From: Aestuariimicrobium ganziense
GTDB lineage: Bacteria; Actinomycetota; Actinomycetes; Propionibacteriales; Propionibacteriaceae
NCBI RefSeq assembly: GCF_015352975.1
Contig: NZ_JACYIZ010000007.1
Span: 57,330 to 121,329 of the forward strand
Length of the DNA: 64,000 nucleotides
Direction of reading: 5' to 3'
Under the pieces are notes generated by a model. That model worked only from the letters and a program-made list of their open reading frames with translations. It was not told where the DNA came from and did no database searches. This document shows, piece by piece, positions 7,139 to 17,906 of the stretch. Position 1 is the stretch's first letter, and each line of letters begins with the position of its first letter. Made by a program: the position numbers and the translations under genes.

Positions 7139-8269
7139 ATGGCCCACCTGTTCACTCCTGTCACCGTTCCTGCCCCGTCCGGCCCCGGCCTGACCCTGCG
7201 CAACCGCACCGTGCTCGCCCCGATGTGCCAGTACTCGGCCGAGGCCGAGGATGGCGTGCCCACCGACTGGCACCTGGTGCACCTGGGCGCGCAGGCCGCC
7301 GGAGGATTCGGTCTGGTGATCGCCGAGGCCACCGCAGTCTCACCCGAGGGACGCATCTCGAACCGTGACGTCGGGCTGTGGAACGACGCGCAACGCGACC
7401 AGTGGCGCCGCGTCGTCGACTTCATCCACAGCCAGGGCGCGGCTGCCGGGGTGCAGCTCGCCCACGCCGGCGCGAAGGCGTCGACCTACGGCTGGCTGCC
7501 GCAGTTCCTCAACAACGGACTGTCAGGCTCGATCCCGACCGACGGCGGCGGCTGGCAGACCGTGACCTCGGGCTCAGGCGCGCCCTTCGGTGATCTGGCT
7601 CCCGCCCGCGGGTTGAGCGAGGACGAGATCCTCGCCAGCATCCAGGCTTGGGCCGACGCCGCCCGTCGCGCCGACGAGGCCGGCTTCGACGTGGTCCAGA
7701 TCCATGCCGCCCACGGCTACCTGATCCACCAGTTCCTGTCGCCGCTGGCCAACGACCGCACCGACCATTGGGGCGGCAGCTTCGAGAACCGCACACGCTA
7801 CGTGCTCGAGGTGGCCAAGGCGATCCGTGCGGTGTGGCCCGACCACAAGCCACTGGCGATCCGGTTCTCGGGCACCGACTGGAACGAGGACGGCTGGACC
7901 CTGGAGCAGACCCAGCAGCTGGCCCGCCAGTTGTGGGACGAGGGCGTCACCGCCTTCGACCTGTCCAGCGGCGGCATCGGTGCGATCGCGATCACTCCCG
8001 CTCCTGGCTACCAGGTGACCCTGGCCGCGGGTGTGCGCAAGGCGCTGGCCGGCCTCACCCTCAACGGCCATCCTGCCTACGTCACCGCGGTCGGACTGAT
8101 CACCGAGGCCGCCCAGGCCGAGAGCATCCTGGTCACCGGTCAGGCCGACGGCATCAGCATCGGACGCGCCGCACTGGTCGACCCGCACTGGCCGGCCTCG
8201 GCCGCGCGGCAGTTGCGAGTCGCCTCGGACGAGAACCCCCGCGCGGCGCAGTTCTGGCGCGCGTTCTGA
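7139..8269 (+). CDS. NADH:flavin oxidoreductase, OYE family (YqjM/NamA-like)
   Basis: A 376-residue TIM-barrel FMN enzyme of the old yellow enzyme family, expected to reduce activated C=C bonds with NAD(P)H. The N-terminal APMCQYSA carries the cysteine typical of the YqjM subclass. The substrate-binding histidines sit in VVQIHAAHGYLIHQFLSP, followed by NDRTDHWGGSFENRTR. The C-terminal half has the FMN phosphate region (VGLITEA...ADGISIGRAALVDP). Length is slightly above YqjM. It appears monocistronic. Confidence 0.92.
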   Translation: MAHLFTPVTVPAPSGPGLTLRNRTVLAPMCQYSAEAEDGVPTDWHLVHLGAQAAGGFGLVIAEATAVSPEGRISNRDVGLWNDAQRDQWRRVVDFIHSQGAAAGVQLAHAGAKASTYGWLPQFLNNGLSGSIPTDGGGWQTVTSGSGAPFGDLAPARGLSEDEILASIQAWADAARRADEAGFDVVQIHAAHGYLIHQFLSPLANDRTDHWGGSFENRTRYVLEVAKAIRAVWPDHKPLAIRFSGTDWNEDGWTLEQTQQLARQLWDEGVTAFDLSSGGIGAIAITPAPGYQVTLAAGVRKALAGLTLNGHPAYVTAVGLITEAAQAESILVTGQADGISIGRAALVDPHWPASAARQLRVASDENPRAAQFWRAF

Positions 8270-8287
8270 GCGCTCGTCTTTGGCTCG

Positions 8288-9013
8288 TCAACCAGCCTGG
8301 GGGTCGTGTGACCGCTCACGAGCCAGGTTCTGCTGGGCCATCCGGCGCCAGCGCAGGTCAAGGTCGTCGGGGTCGGGCAGGGGCTTGACGTCGGGTGCGG
8401 GGTCGAGTTCCTCGCGCCAGCGACGCACGCCCCACCACTCCCCCGCCACCCACGCGGGCAGGCTCAGCCCGACCGCCACAGTGAGCGGCGGCAGCAGCAC
8501 CACCGGCAGCAGTCCCAGCAGCAGCAGTGGGGTCAGCAGCGCCCTGACCGGACGCTGCTTGACCAACACCGCCGTCAGCCCGAGCACCTGTTCACGCGAA
8601 GCATGCCAAGGTTGCGCCGAGGCAGCGGCGACGTAGGCCGAGCCCATGATGGTCACCACCCAGACAACAGGGATCAGGAAGCCGCTCACAGCCACCCTGA
8701 CGCTGGACTCCACGTTGATGATCGCCCACAGGTTGACCAGCGCCATCACCGCTACCACCACGAAGGTGAGGCTGACCGGCAGGTCACGGCGCCAGGTGGC
8801 TCGCAGTTGCCTCATCGGGGTGAAGAAGCCCTCGTCCACGTGCCGGTCGAGCGAGGTCACCACCCGCATCACGCCAGCGAGGCCGGGAACCACCCCCACG
8901 AGGGTGGCCCCGGCCACGAGTCCCGCCCAGTTGGACGAGAAGAACGCCGACGGCTTGCGAAGGGCGTCGAGAGCTTTCGACGACCTACTTGATGCCCGAG
9001 TTGACGAAGCCAT
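8288..9013 (-). CDS. DUF624 (YesL-like) membrane protein
   Basis: A 241-residue protein with about five membrane segments that fits DUF624, a family of unknown function usually found beside CUT1 sugar importers. It is the last gene of such an operon here. Its ATG at 9013 lies inside the end of the upstream permease gene (29-bp overlap). The tail after the last helix is soluble and charged (WRRMAQQNLARERSHDPQAG). Confidence 0.75.
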   Translation of the reverse strand: MASSTRASSRSSKALDALRKPSAFFSSNWAGLVAGATLVGVVPGLAGVMRVVTSLDRHVDEGFFTPMRQLRATWRRDLPVSLTFVVVAVMALVNLWAIINVESSVRVAVSGFLIPVVWVVTIMGSAYVAAASAQPWHASREQVLGLTAVLVKQRPVRALLTPLLLLGLLPVVLLPPLTVAVGLSLPAWVAGEWWGVRRWREELDPAPDVKPLPDPDDLDLRWRRMAQQNLARERSHDPQAG

Positions 9014-9980
9014 TCACGAAGTATCGCTGGAAGATGATGAAGAGCACGATCATCGGCAGCGCCGACAGGGTCGTCCCCGCCATCAGCAGGTCCCACTGGG
9101 TGTTGGACTCCTGCCGGAACACCGACAGGCCCACCTGGATCACCCGCAGGCTCTCGTCCCTGGTGACCAACAAGGGCCACAGGAAGTTGTTCCAGCCACC
9201 CTCGAAGCTCAGCAGGCCGACGGTCAGCAGGCCCGGCTTCACCAACGGGGTCATGATCTCGAGCCAGATCCTGGGCTCCGACAGTCCGTCGATGCGCGCC
9301 GCCTCGATCAACTCGGTCGGCGTGGTCACGTAGAACTGGCGCAGCAGGAAGATCGAGAAGGCACCGACCATGCCGGGCACCAGCAGCGCCCACCACGAGT
9401 CGATCCAGCCCTGACCACCCTGGCCGAAGATGTCGTTGCCACCGAACAGCGGCATGAACCGCACCAGCAGGAACGACGGGATGACAGTCGCGTAGAACGG
9501 GATCATCATCGTGGCCAGGAACCACCCGAAGATCCACGGCGCCGCCTTGAACCGCAGCTTCGCCAGGGCGTAACCCGCCGAGGCACCGAACAACAGGGTC
9601 GTGAAGACGTTGACGATGCCGATGATGAAGCTGTTGCGGGCGTAGATGTGGAACGGTGCCGCGTCAATCGCCCGACCGAAGTTCTCGAAGTGCCACGAGC
9701 GCGGGAAGAAGGGCGGATTGGGCTGGCCCAGTTCGTCCTGCGAGCGGACGGCGGTGAAGAACATCCACAGGAAGGGCAGCACCATCGCGGCCGAGATGGC
9801 CGCCAGGATCACCCACAGGATCGTCCTCGAGATCCGCCGACGACGACGCTGAGAGACGTCCTTGACTGCATGGTCGGGTGTCGAACTGCGCACCTGCTGG
9901 ATGCTGTCGTCGGCAGGGTCGCCCGGCACGTGCGTGCGGGTGACGTCCTCGATGTCAGGAGTGTTGGTCTCATTCGCCAT
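8985..9980 (-). CDS. Sugar ABC transporter permease, MalG type
   Basis: Second inner-membrane subunit of a CUT1 carbohydrate importer, 331 residues, with about six helices and the EAA loop EAARIDGLSEPRIWLEIMTPLVKP that docks the ATPase. A 70-residue charged cytoplasmic N-terminus precedes the first helix. The ATG at 9980 (MANETNTPD) overlaps the end of the upstream permease by 11 bp. No ATPase gene is in the window, so the pair probably uses a shared MsiK-type ATPase encoded elsewhere. Confidence 0.93.
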   Translation of the reverse strand: MANETNTPDIEDVTRTHVPGDPADDSIQQVRSSTPDHAVKDVSQRRRRRISRTILWVILAAISAAMVLPFLWMFFTAVRSQDELGQPNPPFFPRSWHFENFGRAIDAAPFHIYARNSFIIGIVNVFTTLLFGASAGYALAKLRFKAAPWIFGWFLATMMIPFYATVIPSFLLVRFMPLFGGNDIFGQGGQGWIDSWWALLVPGMVGAFSIFLLRQFYVTTPTELIEAARIDGLSEPRIWLEIMTPLVKPGLLTVGLLSFEGGWNNFLWPLLVTRDESLRVIQVGLSVFRQESNTQWDLLMAGTTLSALPMIVLFIIFQRYFVNGFVNSGIK

Positions 9981-10899
9981 CGGTGCCCCCCACGATCTTG
10001 CGTGACAGCAGGGTGAGGACGAGCAGGACGAGCAACAGGATGACCGACATCGCTGTGGCGTAACCCATCCGGAACTGCTGGAACGCAGCCACGTAGATCT
10101 GGTAGGTGATGACCGTGGTGGCGTTGGCAGGCCCACCGTTGGTCAGGTTGAAGATCAGGTCGAAGGTCTGGAAGTTGCCGATGATCGAGGTGACCAACAC
10201 GAAGAACGTCGCCGGACGAAGCAGCGGAACGGTGATCTGGAAGAACTTCTGGATGGTGTTCGCACCGTCGACCTCAGCGGCCTCGTAGAGCTCGTGCGAG
10301 ACGCCCTGCAGGGCAGCGAGGTAGATCAGCATCTTGATGCCGATGCCCTGCCAGATGGTCACCAGGATGACCGCGGGCAGCGCCAGGTCGGTGCTGGTCA
10401 GCCAGTTGAACGGCCCCAGCCCGACGAAGCTCAGGATCCGGTTGGCCAGACCCGGCGTTCCGGGGGCGTAGATCCACAGCCAGATCATGGCGATCGCCAC
10501 GGTTGCGGTGACGTGCGGCATGAAGATCATCGTCCGGAACCAGGACTGACCGCGCAGAGCTTGGTTGAGGGCAACCGCGAGCACGAGCGCGATGAACATC
10601 GAGATCGGCACCCCGAAGGTCACCATGATCAGGTTGTGCCACAACGCGCGCCAGAAGACCTGGTCGCCCATCAGCTCGGTGTAGTTGGCGCCACCGTTGA
10701 ACTCGGGGGGGTTGACCACGTCGTAGTCGGTGAAGCTCATGAAGATGGCCACGACCACCGGAGCGCCCACCCAGATCAGCGTGTGGATGAGGGCCGGCAG
10801 CGTCAGCAGCCAGCCCCACATCTTCTCCGCCCTCAGGGACGAGCCACGCCGGCGGGGTCGAGTCGACCCCGCCGGCGTGAGCGTGGCGCTGTGGCTCAC
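9970..10899 (-). CDS. Sugar ABC transporter permease, MalF type
   Basis: First permease of the CUT1 importer, 309 residues, six predicted helices and the EAA loop (ELYEAAEVDGANTIQKFFQITVPLL). The GTG at 10899 overlaps the binding-protein stop as GTGA, so translation is probably coupled. A perfect 16-bp inverted repeat lies in codons 8-18. If the ATG at 10821 (MWGWLLTLPALI) were the true start, that repeat would be intergenic; I favour the GTG because of the overlap and the basic N-terminus. Confidence 0.92.
   Translation of the reverse strand: MSHSATLTPAGSTRPRRRGSSLRAEKMWGWLLTLPALIHTLIWVGAPVVVAIFMSFTDYDVVNPPEFNGGANYTELMGDQVFWRALWHNLIMVTFGVPISMFIALVLAVALNQALRGQSWFRTMIFMPHVTATVAIAMIWLWIYAPGTPGLANRILSFVGLGPFNWLTSTDLALPAVILVTIWQGIGIKMLIYLAALQGVSHELYEAAEVDGANTIQKFFQITVPLLRPATFFVLVTSIIGNFQTFDLIFNLTNGGPANATTVITYQIYVAAFQQFRMGYATAMSVILLLVLLVLTLLSRKIVGGTDGE
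10846..10878 (-). promoter_or_regulatory. Hairpin between binding-protein and permease genes
   Basis: Arms 10846-10861 and 10863-10878 are perfect 16-nt inverted repeats with a single-base spacer. The hairpin forms 20-50 nt after the solute-binding-protein stop. In maltose-type operons, such structures keep binding-protein mRNA more abundant than permease mRNA; that role is inferred here. Confidence 0.5.
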
Positions 10900-12200
10900 T
10901 TGATCCGCCCGATCGAGTCCTCCGCCATCTTCTGCAACTCCTCGATCGACTCCTGGACGCCCTTCTTGCCCAGCACGGCGCCCTCGAGGATCGGATCCAT
11001 CTTTCCGCGGATCTCCATCCAGGCAGCCGTACCACCGTCAGTGACGGAGTGCTCGAGGTTCTGCTGCGAGTAGTCGAGGATCTTGTTGCCGCCCAGGTCG
11101 GTGCCCTTGGCGATGTTGGAGTTGGCGGGCACCTTGCCGGTGAACTTGCTCGCCGCGGCCAGCGCCTCGTTCGACACCAGGTACTGGAGCGCGGCCAGGG
11201 CAGCGTCCTCGTTCTTGGTGCGCGACGACAGGCCGACCAGCGTGCCGCCCTGGTAGAGAACCTTTTTTCCGGCCTCGGTGCTGGGGCACAGCATCATGCC
11301 GAGGTTCTCGTCCTTGACGAGCTCGGGGCTCTGCTGGGCCAGCGACGGCCACACGCCCGAGGACTGCCAACCGATGACGCACTTGCCGGTCTGGTAGGCA
11401 CCCGGCTGGCCGGCGGCCACGCGCAGGTTGAAGTCCGACAGCTTCTCCTTCTGGATGTCGACCATCCACTGCAGAGCCTTGACCGCGGGCTCCTTGTTGA
11501 AGTGGGCCTCCATGCCGTCCTCGCTGAACTGGGTGCCGCCGAAGGCGAAGGTCATCTGACCCCACACCTGGCGCAGGCTCGAGGCCAACATGTCGAGGGG
11601 GACGCCACCGGTCTTGCCCTTGAGCTCGCGGAGCAGCTCGGTGAAGTCATCGATGGTGTCGCGCTCGGGGTTGTCGACACCGTGCATGGCCAGCAGGTCC
11701 TTGCGGTAGATGAACGGACGCGACTCAAGCAGCAGCGGCACTGCGTAGAGCTTGCCGTCCCACTTGGCGTTCTCGAGCAGCAACTCGGGGATCTTGGCCT
11801 CACCGAGCACCGACTCGTCGAGCGGGGCGAAGACCTTCTTCTGGGCGAACGGTGCGGTCCAGCCCATGCCCATCATGATCAGGTCGGACGCCTGACCACC
11901 GGCGATCTGGGTCGAGAGCTTCTCGTTCAGCTTGTCCCACGGGGTGTAGTCGACCTGGAACTTCACATCCGGGTGCTTCTCGGTGAACTTCTTGAGGATG
12001 TCGCCCTCGAAGGCCTTCTTGCCGTCGGTGCCGGCGAACTCCGGGGTGATGATGTTGAGCGTGCCCTTGAGCACCGCGTCGGACTTGGGGGCGGCCGGCT
12101 GATCGGCATCCCCGCCTCCTCCACCGCTGGAGCAGGCCGCAGCGGCGAGGCCCACACCGGCGAGACCGGCCGCAGTGAGAAGTTGGCGACGATTGAGCAT
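10896..12200 (-). CDS. Sugar-binding lipoprotein of ABC transporter
   Basis: A 434-residue extracellular solute-binding protein (family 1) anchored as a lipoprotein. The signal sequence has an RR pair (MLNRRQLLTAAGLAG) and the lipobox LAAAAC at about residue 23, then a Gly/Ser linker. The ligand sugar cannot be told from sequence. The ATG at 12200 has AGGAGGT 7 nt upstream. First gene of the four-gene import operon. Confidence 0.93.
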   Translation of the reverse strand: MLNRRQLLTAAGLAGVGLAAAACSSGGGGGDADQPAAPKSDAVLKGTLNIITPEFAGTDGKKAFEGDILKKFTEKHPDVKFQVDYTPWDKLNEKLSTQIAGGQASDLIMMGMGWTAPFAQKKVFAPLDESVLGEAKIPELLLENAKWDGKLYAVPLLLESRPFIYRKDLLAMHGVDNPERDTIDDFTELLRELKGKTGGVPLDMLASSLRQVWGQMTFAFGGTQFSEDGMEAHFNKEPAVKALQWMVDIQKEKLSDFNLRVAAGQPGAYQTGKCVIGWQSSGVWPSLAQQSPELVKDENLGMMLCPSTEAGKKVLYQGGTLVGLSSRTKNEDAALAALQYLVSNEALAAASKFTGKVPANSNIAKGTDLGGNKILDYSQQNLEHSVTDGGTAAWMEIRGKMDPILEGAVLGKKGVQESIEELQKMAEDSIGRIK

Positions 12201-12296
12201 GGGTCAGACCTCCTGGGGTCGCGGGGTAGTCCGCGGTGCATCGACGGTGACAGCAGCAGTCAGCCTTCAGGGCGACTTGCTGGAACAGTACCCACT

Positions 12297-12312
12297 GGGA
12301 AAGCGTTTGCCC
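12297..12312 (-). promoter_or_regulatory. LacI-type operator upstream of the sugar importer
   Basis: A 16-nt near-palindrome, gggaaagcgtttgccc, with the central CG and flanking A/T-G-C pattern typical of LacI-family operators, lies about 97 nt upstream of the binding-protein start. A weak -10 candidate (TACTGT) follows, which would place the operator in the promoter and favour sugar-relieved repression. No LacI-family gene is in the window. Confidence 0.6.
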
Positions 12313-12434
12313 AGACCCCGTGACTGAATCGCAACAATCAAGCCCCACGAACGAGCCCACAAGCCCCGATGCCATCCCTGCGGCTGGCAACTTATGGCAA
12401 CACGTTGACCCTGGACGAGCCGGAAGCCTCGCGC

Positions 12435-14258
12435 TCAGGAGTCGTCGCGGCGGCGTCGGGAGATCTTGGTGTACATGTCCTCGATCAGCTCGTTGAAGCG
12501 CTTCTCGACCTCGCGACGCTTCACCTTCAACGTGGGGGTGAGCAGTCCGTTCTCCATGGTGAACTCCTCGACCGAAGCCCGCAGGTCACGGATCTGCTCG
12601 TGCGAGGGCAGCTTTGCCGTGAGCTGCGAGACCCGCTCCTTGAGCGCCTCGACCACCTGGGGGTCGTCGGCCAGCTCGCGCGAGTCGCCCACCTTGACCT
12701 GCAGCCTGCTCGCCAGCTCCTCCAGGTGCGGCAGCGACGGCCTGACCAACATGGTCAGCGACGGTCGCCCCTCGCCGATCAGCACCGCGTGCTCGAACAG
12801 TGGGTCGCTGAGCACCAGACCCTCGATCGGCTGCGGGGCGACGTTCTTGCCGCCGAGAGTGACGATGATGTCCTTGATCCGGTCGGTGATGAACAGGAAG
12901 CCGTCGCTGTCGACGTAACCGGCGTCTCCGGTGTGCAGCCAACCGTCCTTGATGGTCTCGCCGGTCGCCTCGTCGTCACCCCAGTAGCCCGACATCAGGT
13001 TCGGCCCGCGGTAGAGGATCTCGGAGTCGACGCCGATCGCCAGTTCACCGCCCTGCATGACCCGTCCGGCGCTGCCGACCTTGAACGCGGTCGGGGCGTT
13101 GAAGCTGACCAGGGGCGAGGCCTCGGTCAGGCCGTAGCCGGGCTGCATCGCCACCCCGGCGGCCGAGAAGAACTCCTCGACCTCGGGACGAACCGCTGCC
13201 CCGCCGCACGCCAGCACCGTCTTGGGCCCACCGATCGCGTCCCGGACGTTCTTGAGCACGAGCTTGTCGGCCAGCGGCAACTGTGAGCGCCACACGATCG
13301 AGGGCTGCTTGCCCTTGCGCAGGGCGCGCTGCATCTGGCCGCCGACGGTGAAGGCCCAGTCGAAGATCTTCTTCTTGACCGGCGAGGCGGCAGCCTTCTG
13401 GTGGGCCACGCGGTAGACCGTCTCGTACAGCTTGGGAACGCTGACCAGCAGCGTCGGCTTGGCCAGCGGCAGCATCTCGGCCACTTGGCGGGCGTTGGGC
13501 AGGTAGGTGTTCATGCAGCCGTGGGCCAGCACGATCGTCGTCCAGGCCCGCTCGAGCGCATGGCTCAGCGGGAGGAAGCACAGGCTGTGGTCGTCCGGGC
13601 TGATCTCGAACAGGGCGCTGATCGCCTCGATCTGCGCGATCAGGGCGCCGTGGGTGAGCATCACGCCCTTGGGGTCGCCGGTGGTGCCGGAGGTGTAGAT
13701 CAGCGAGGCGAGGTCGTCCGGGCCGGCCTGGTCGAGCCGGGCGCCGAGTTCCTCGTCCTGCTCGAACGAGCCGGTGGCCAAGAAGCTCGTCCAGTCGAGT
13801 TCGCTCTCACCGTCGGACGAGCCGTCGCTGGCCATCGAGACGACCAGGCGCAGGTCGGGGAGGCCTGCGCGCGCCTCACGAACCCGCTCGAGCTCGGAGG
13901 CTCCCCCGGCGACCAGCGCGACGGTGCCGGAGTTGCCGAGGATGTGGGTGATCTGTTCGGGGGTGCTGGTGGCATAGATCGGCACCGGTACAGCGCCCAC
14001 GCTCAGGCAGGCCAGGTCGGTCTGGGTCCACTCGGGGCAGTTGTTGGCGAACAGGCCCACCCGGTCACCGCGCTGCACACCGGCGGCGACCAGGGCCCGC
14101 GCGATCGCGGTGACCGACTGCTGCAACTGGTCATAGGTCTGCACGCGCCAGCTGTCGTCCTCGCGGATGCGGGTGGCTGGGCGGGTGCCGTGGCGGCTCA
14201 CCGAGTCGGCGAACATCAGCGCCAGGTGGCGGCGGTCGGGTGCGAAGGTCAGCGACAT
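12435..14258 (-). CDS. AMP-dependent acyl-CoA ligase (FadD15-like)
   Basis: A 607-residue adenylate-forming enzyme resembling long-chain fatty acid-CoA ligases. Motif A3 is [19 protein letters not shown]; later come [11 protein letters not shown] (A5), [18 protein letters not shown] (A7) and [18 protein letters not shown] (A8). The C-terminal lysine region is [15 protein letters not shown]. The ATG at 14258 (MSLTFAPD) follows GGAG at suitable spacing; the frame also offers a TTG three codons earlier. It stands alone, so its pathway is unclear; fatty acid activation is the safest reading. Confidence 0.92.
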   Translation of the reverse strand: MSLTFAPDRRHLALMFADSVSRHGTRPATRIREDDSWRVQTYDQLQQSVTAIARALVAAGVQRGDRVGLFANNCPEWTQTDLACLSVGAVPVPIYATSTPEQITHILGNSGTVALVAGGASELERVREARAGLPDLRLVVSMASDGSSDGESELDWTSFLATGSFEQDEELGARLDQAGPDDLASLIYTSGTTGDPKGVMLTHGALIAQIEAISALFEISPDDHSLCFLPLSHALERAWTTIVLAHGCMNTYLPNARQVAEMLPLAKPTLLVSVPKLYETVYRVAHQKAAASPVKKKIFDWAFTVGGQMQRALRKGKQPSIVWRSQLPLADKLVLKNVRDAIGGPKTVLACGGAAVRPEVEEFFSAAGVAMQPGYGLTEASPLVSFNAPTAFKVGSAGRVMQGGELAIGVDSEILYRGPNLMSGYWGDDEATGETIKDGWLHTGDAGYVDSDGFLFITDRIKDIIVTLGGKNVAPQPIEGLVLSDPLFEHAVLIGEGRPSLTMLVRPSLPHLEELASRLQVKVGDSRELADDPQVVEALKERVSQLTAKLPSHEQIRDLRASVEEFTMENGLLTPTLKVKRREVEKRFNELIEDMYTKISRRRRDDS

Positions 14259-14335
14259 CGGTGGCAACTCCTTGTCACGACCCTGGGGTGGGGCCGTGCC
14301 TGTGAATCTATCGGAGGCCCTTGGCGGTGCGTGGG

Positions 14336-15124
14336 TCAGAGTCGAGAGCGCAGCCAGTCGAGGTCGGCCACCTGCCCGGCGAGGCCCCCACCGGTCTCGA
14401 CGACGGTGGGAGCGCCGGCCAACCGCACCACCTCGGCCAGTCCGTCGGGATCACACTGCCCGTGGCCGAGGTTGGCGTGCCGGTCGGCACCGGAGTCGAA
14501 GCCGTCGCGGGAGTCGTTGGCGTGGACGAGGTCGATCCGCCCGGTCAGCGCGCGGACCTTCTCGACCAGCCCGGCCAACTCCTCACCCCCGGCGTGGGCG
14601 TGGCAGGTGTCGAGGCAGAACCCGACCCGGTCGGCGTTGGGTGAGCCCTCGAGCGAGGTCCAGAGCTGGTCGATCCGCTCCAGCCGACGAGCCATCGCGT
14701 TCTCACCGCCGGCGGTGTTCTCGATGAAGATCGGGATCGGCAACTCGAGCGAGTCGACACACTTGCGCCAGTTGGCGAACCCGACGAAGGGGTCCTCGCT
14801 GGCGGTGACGTGGCCACCGTGGACGACGACGCCGATCGCACCGACCTCGGCGGCCAGGCTGACGGTCTGCTGCAGCAGCTTGCGCGACGGGATCCTGATC
14901 CGGTTGTTCGAGCTGGCGACGTTCATCACGTACGGGGCGTGGACGACCAGTTGGACGCCGGCCTGTTCGGCCTGCTCGCGCAGGCCTGCGGCGCCACCGG
15001 GGTGGGCCAGCACTGGGGTCCTCCAGCTCTGCGGGTCGCCGAGGAAGAACTGGACGATGCCGGCGTCGCGGGCGATCGCCTCGCCAACAGGGTCGTCACG
15101 GTCGACATGGGCTCCGAGGATCAT
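14336..15124 (-). CDS. nfo: Deoxyribonuclease IV (AP endonuclease)
   Basis: Endonuclease IV, 262 residues, cutting DNA 5' of abasic sites in base excision repair. The TIM-barrel metal ligands are recognisable in LVVHAPYVMN, GVVVHGGH, IENTAGGEN, GFCLDTCHAHAGG and DLVHANDSRDGFDSGADRHANLGHG. The ATG at 15124 (MILGAHVDRD) matches the family start. TAGGAT lies 7 nt before it and no Shine-Dalgarno sequence is seen, so a leaderless mRNA is likely. Confidence 0.95.
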   Translation of the reverse strand: MILGAHVDRDDPVGEAIARDAGIVQFFLGDPQSWRTPVLAHPGGAAGLREQAEQAGVQLVVHAPYVMNVASSNNRIRIPSRKLLQQTVSLAAEVGAIGVVVHGGHVTASEDPFVGFANWRKCVDSLELPIPIFIENTAGGENAMARRLERIDQLWTSLEGSPNADRVGFCLDTCHAHAGGEELAGLVEKVRALTGRIDLVHANDSRDGFDSGADRHANLGHGQCDPDGLAEVVRLAGAPTVVETGGGLAGQVADLDWLRSRL

Positions 15125-15171
15125 GGCCCCGATCCTAGGCGGACCGGCTGACGTGGTGACCTGGCGCCGGT

Positions 15172-15837
15172 TCAGCGTGCGGTCATCCGGTAGGGCTCGC
15201 CGGGGGCCAGCACCACGATCCGCTCGGGGTTGTCCACCACCTCGAGCAGCGTGCGCGGGTCGCCGTTGAACGGGTTGAAGTCGGGAGCGTCGACGCTGCC
15301 CCAGTGGTGGCACAACAGCACCGCCTCGGGGTGGGCGTTGGCCATCTGCACCGCACCGTCGAAGGTGAAGTGCCACTCGGAGTCGGAGAAGTCGAACAGC
15401 ATCACGTCGGGTGAGGGGCCCTCGAGGTGGTGTTCGGGGATCAGCCGCGAGTCACCCGGGGCCCAGATCGTGCCGTCGGGGGTCTCGATCCAGATTCCGC
15501 AGGCGTCGTCTGGCTCGTGCCAGTGCTCGTCGGTGCCGGGGAAGGCGTTCTGCCAGGCGTGATCGGCCGGGGTCAGGGTGACGGTGACGTCGCCCACCAG
15601 CACCGCGTGCAGTCGGGGCACCGCCGACGCGGCCACCGGGAAGTCGAGCAGCACGGGCATGTCGAAGCCCTCGAGCAGGGGGTCGATCATGAAGGTCGTC
15701 CCCCGGCTGTTGACCAGGAAGCCGGCGAAGCCCAGCCAGGTGATGGTGGTGTGTTCGGACGGGCCGAAGGCCTCGTCCGACATCGGGATCGACTCGGGCG
15801 CCATCACCTGGCCGCCGGGGCTGGTGCGCAGTTCCAT
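15172..15837 (-). CDS. MBL-fold protein lacking the HxHxDH metal motif
   Basis: A 221-residue UlaG-like metallo-beta-lactamase-fold protein. The first part (TITWLGFAGFLVN...FMIDPLLEGFDMP) and the last part (VTLTPADHAWQN, IWAPGDSRLIPEHH, LLCHHWGSVDAPDFNPFNGD) are well formed. After LHAVLV the sequence jumps straight to GDVTVTLTPADH. Relatives I know have about 50 more residues here, including the T-H-x-x-x-D-H metal motif. This looks like an in-frame internal deletion near 15592, and catalysis is doubtful. The ATG at 15837 follows AGGAGG by 5 nt. Confidence 0.75.
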   Translation of the reverse strand: MELRTSPGGQVMAPESIPMSDEAFGPSEHTTITWLGFAGFLVNSRGTTFMIDPLLEGFDMPVLLDFPVAASAVPRLHAVLVGDVTVTLTPADHAWQNAFPGTDEHWHEPDDACGIWIETPDGTIWAPGDSRLIPEHHLEGPSPDVMLFDFSDSEWHFTFDGAVQMANAHPEAVLLCHHWGSVDAPDFNPFNGDPRTLLEVVDNPERIVVLAPGEPYRMTAR

Positions 15838-15887
15838 CGTGACCTCCTGACGAAAGCGTCTCACAGCCCCGGCGCCCGGGGGTTGGC

Positions 15888-17875
<1,988 letters not shown>

Positions 17876-17906
17876 TCACGTGCCGCGACCCGGCTAGCGT
17901 CGAGGC

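Noticed and set aside
6965..7282. An upstream extension of the channel-like gene (start at 7282)
   Set aside because: It would pass through the 76-bp inverted repeat and the flavin reductase promoter, and the added residues have no membrane or family character; ATG 6964 fits better.
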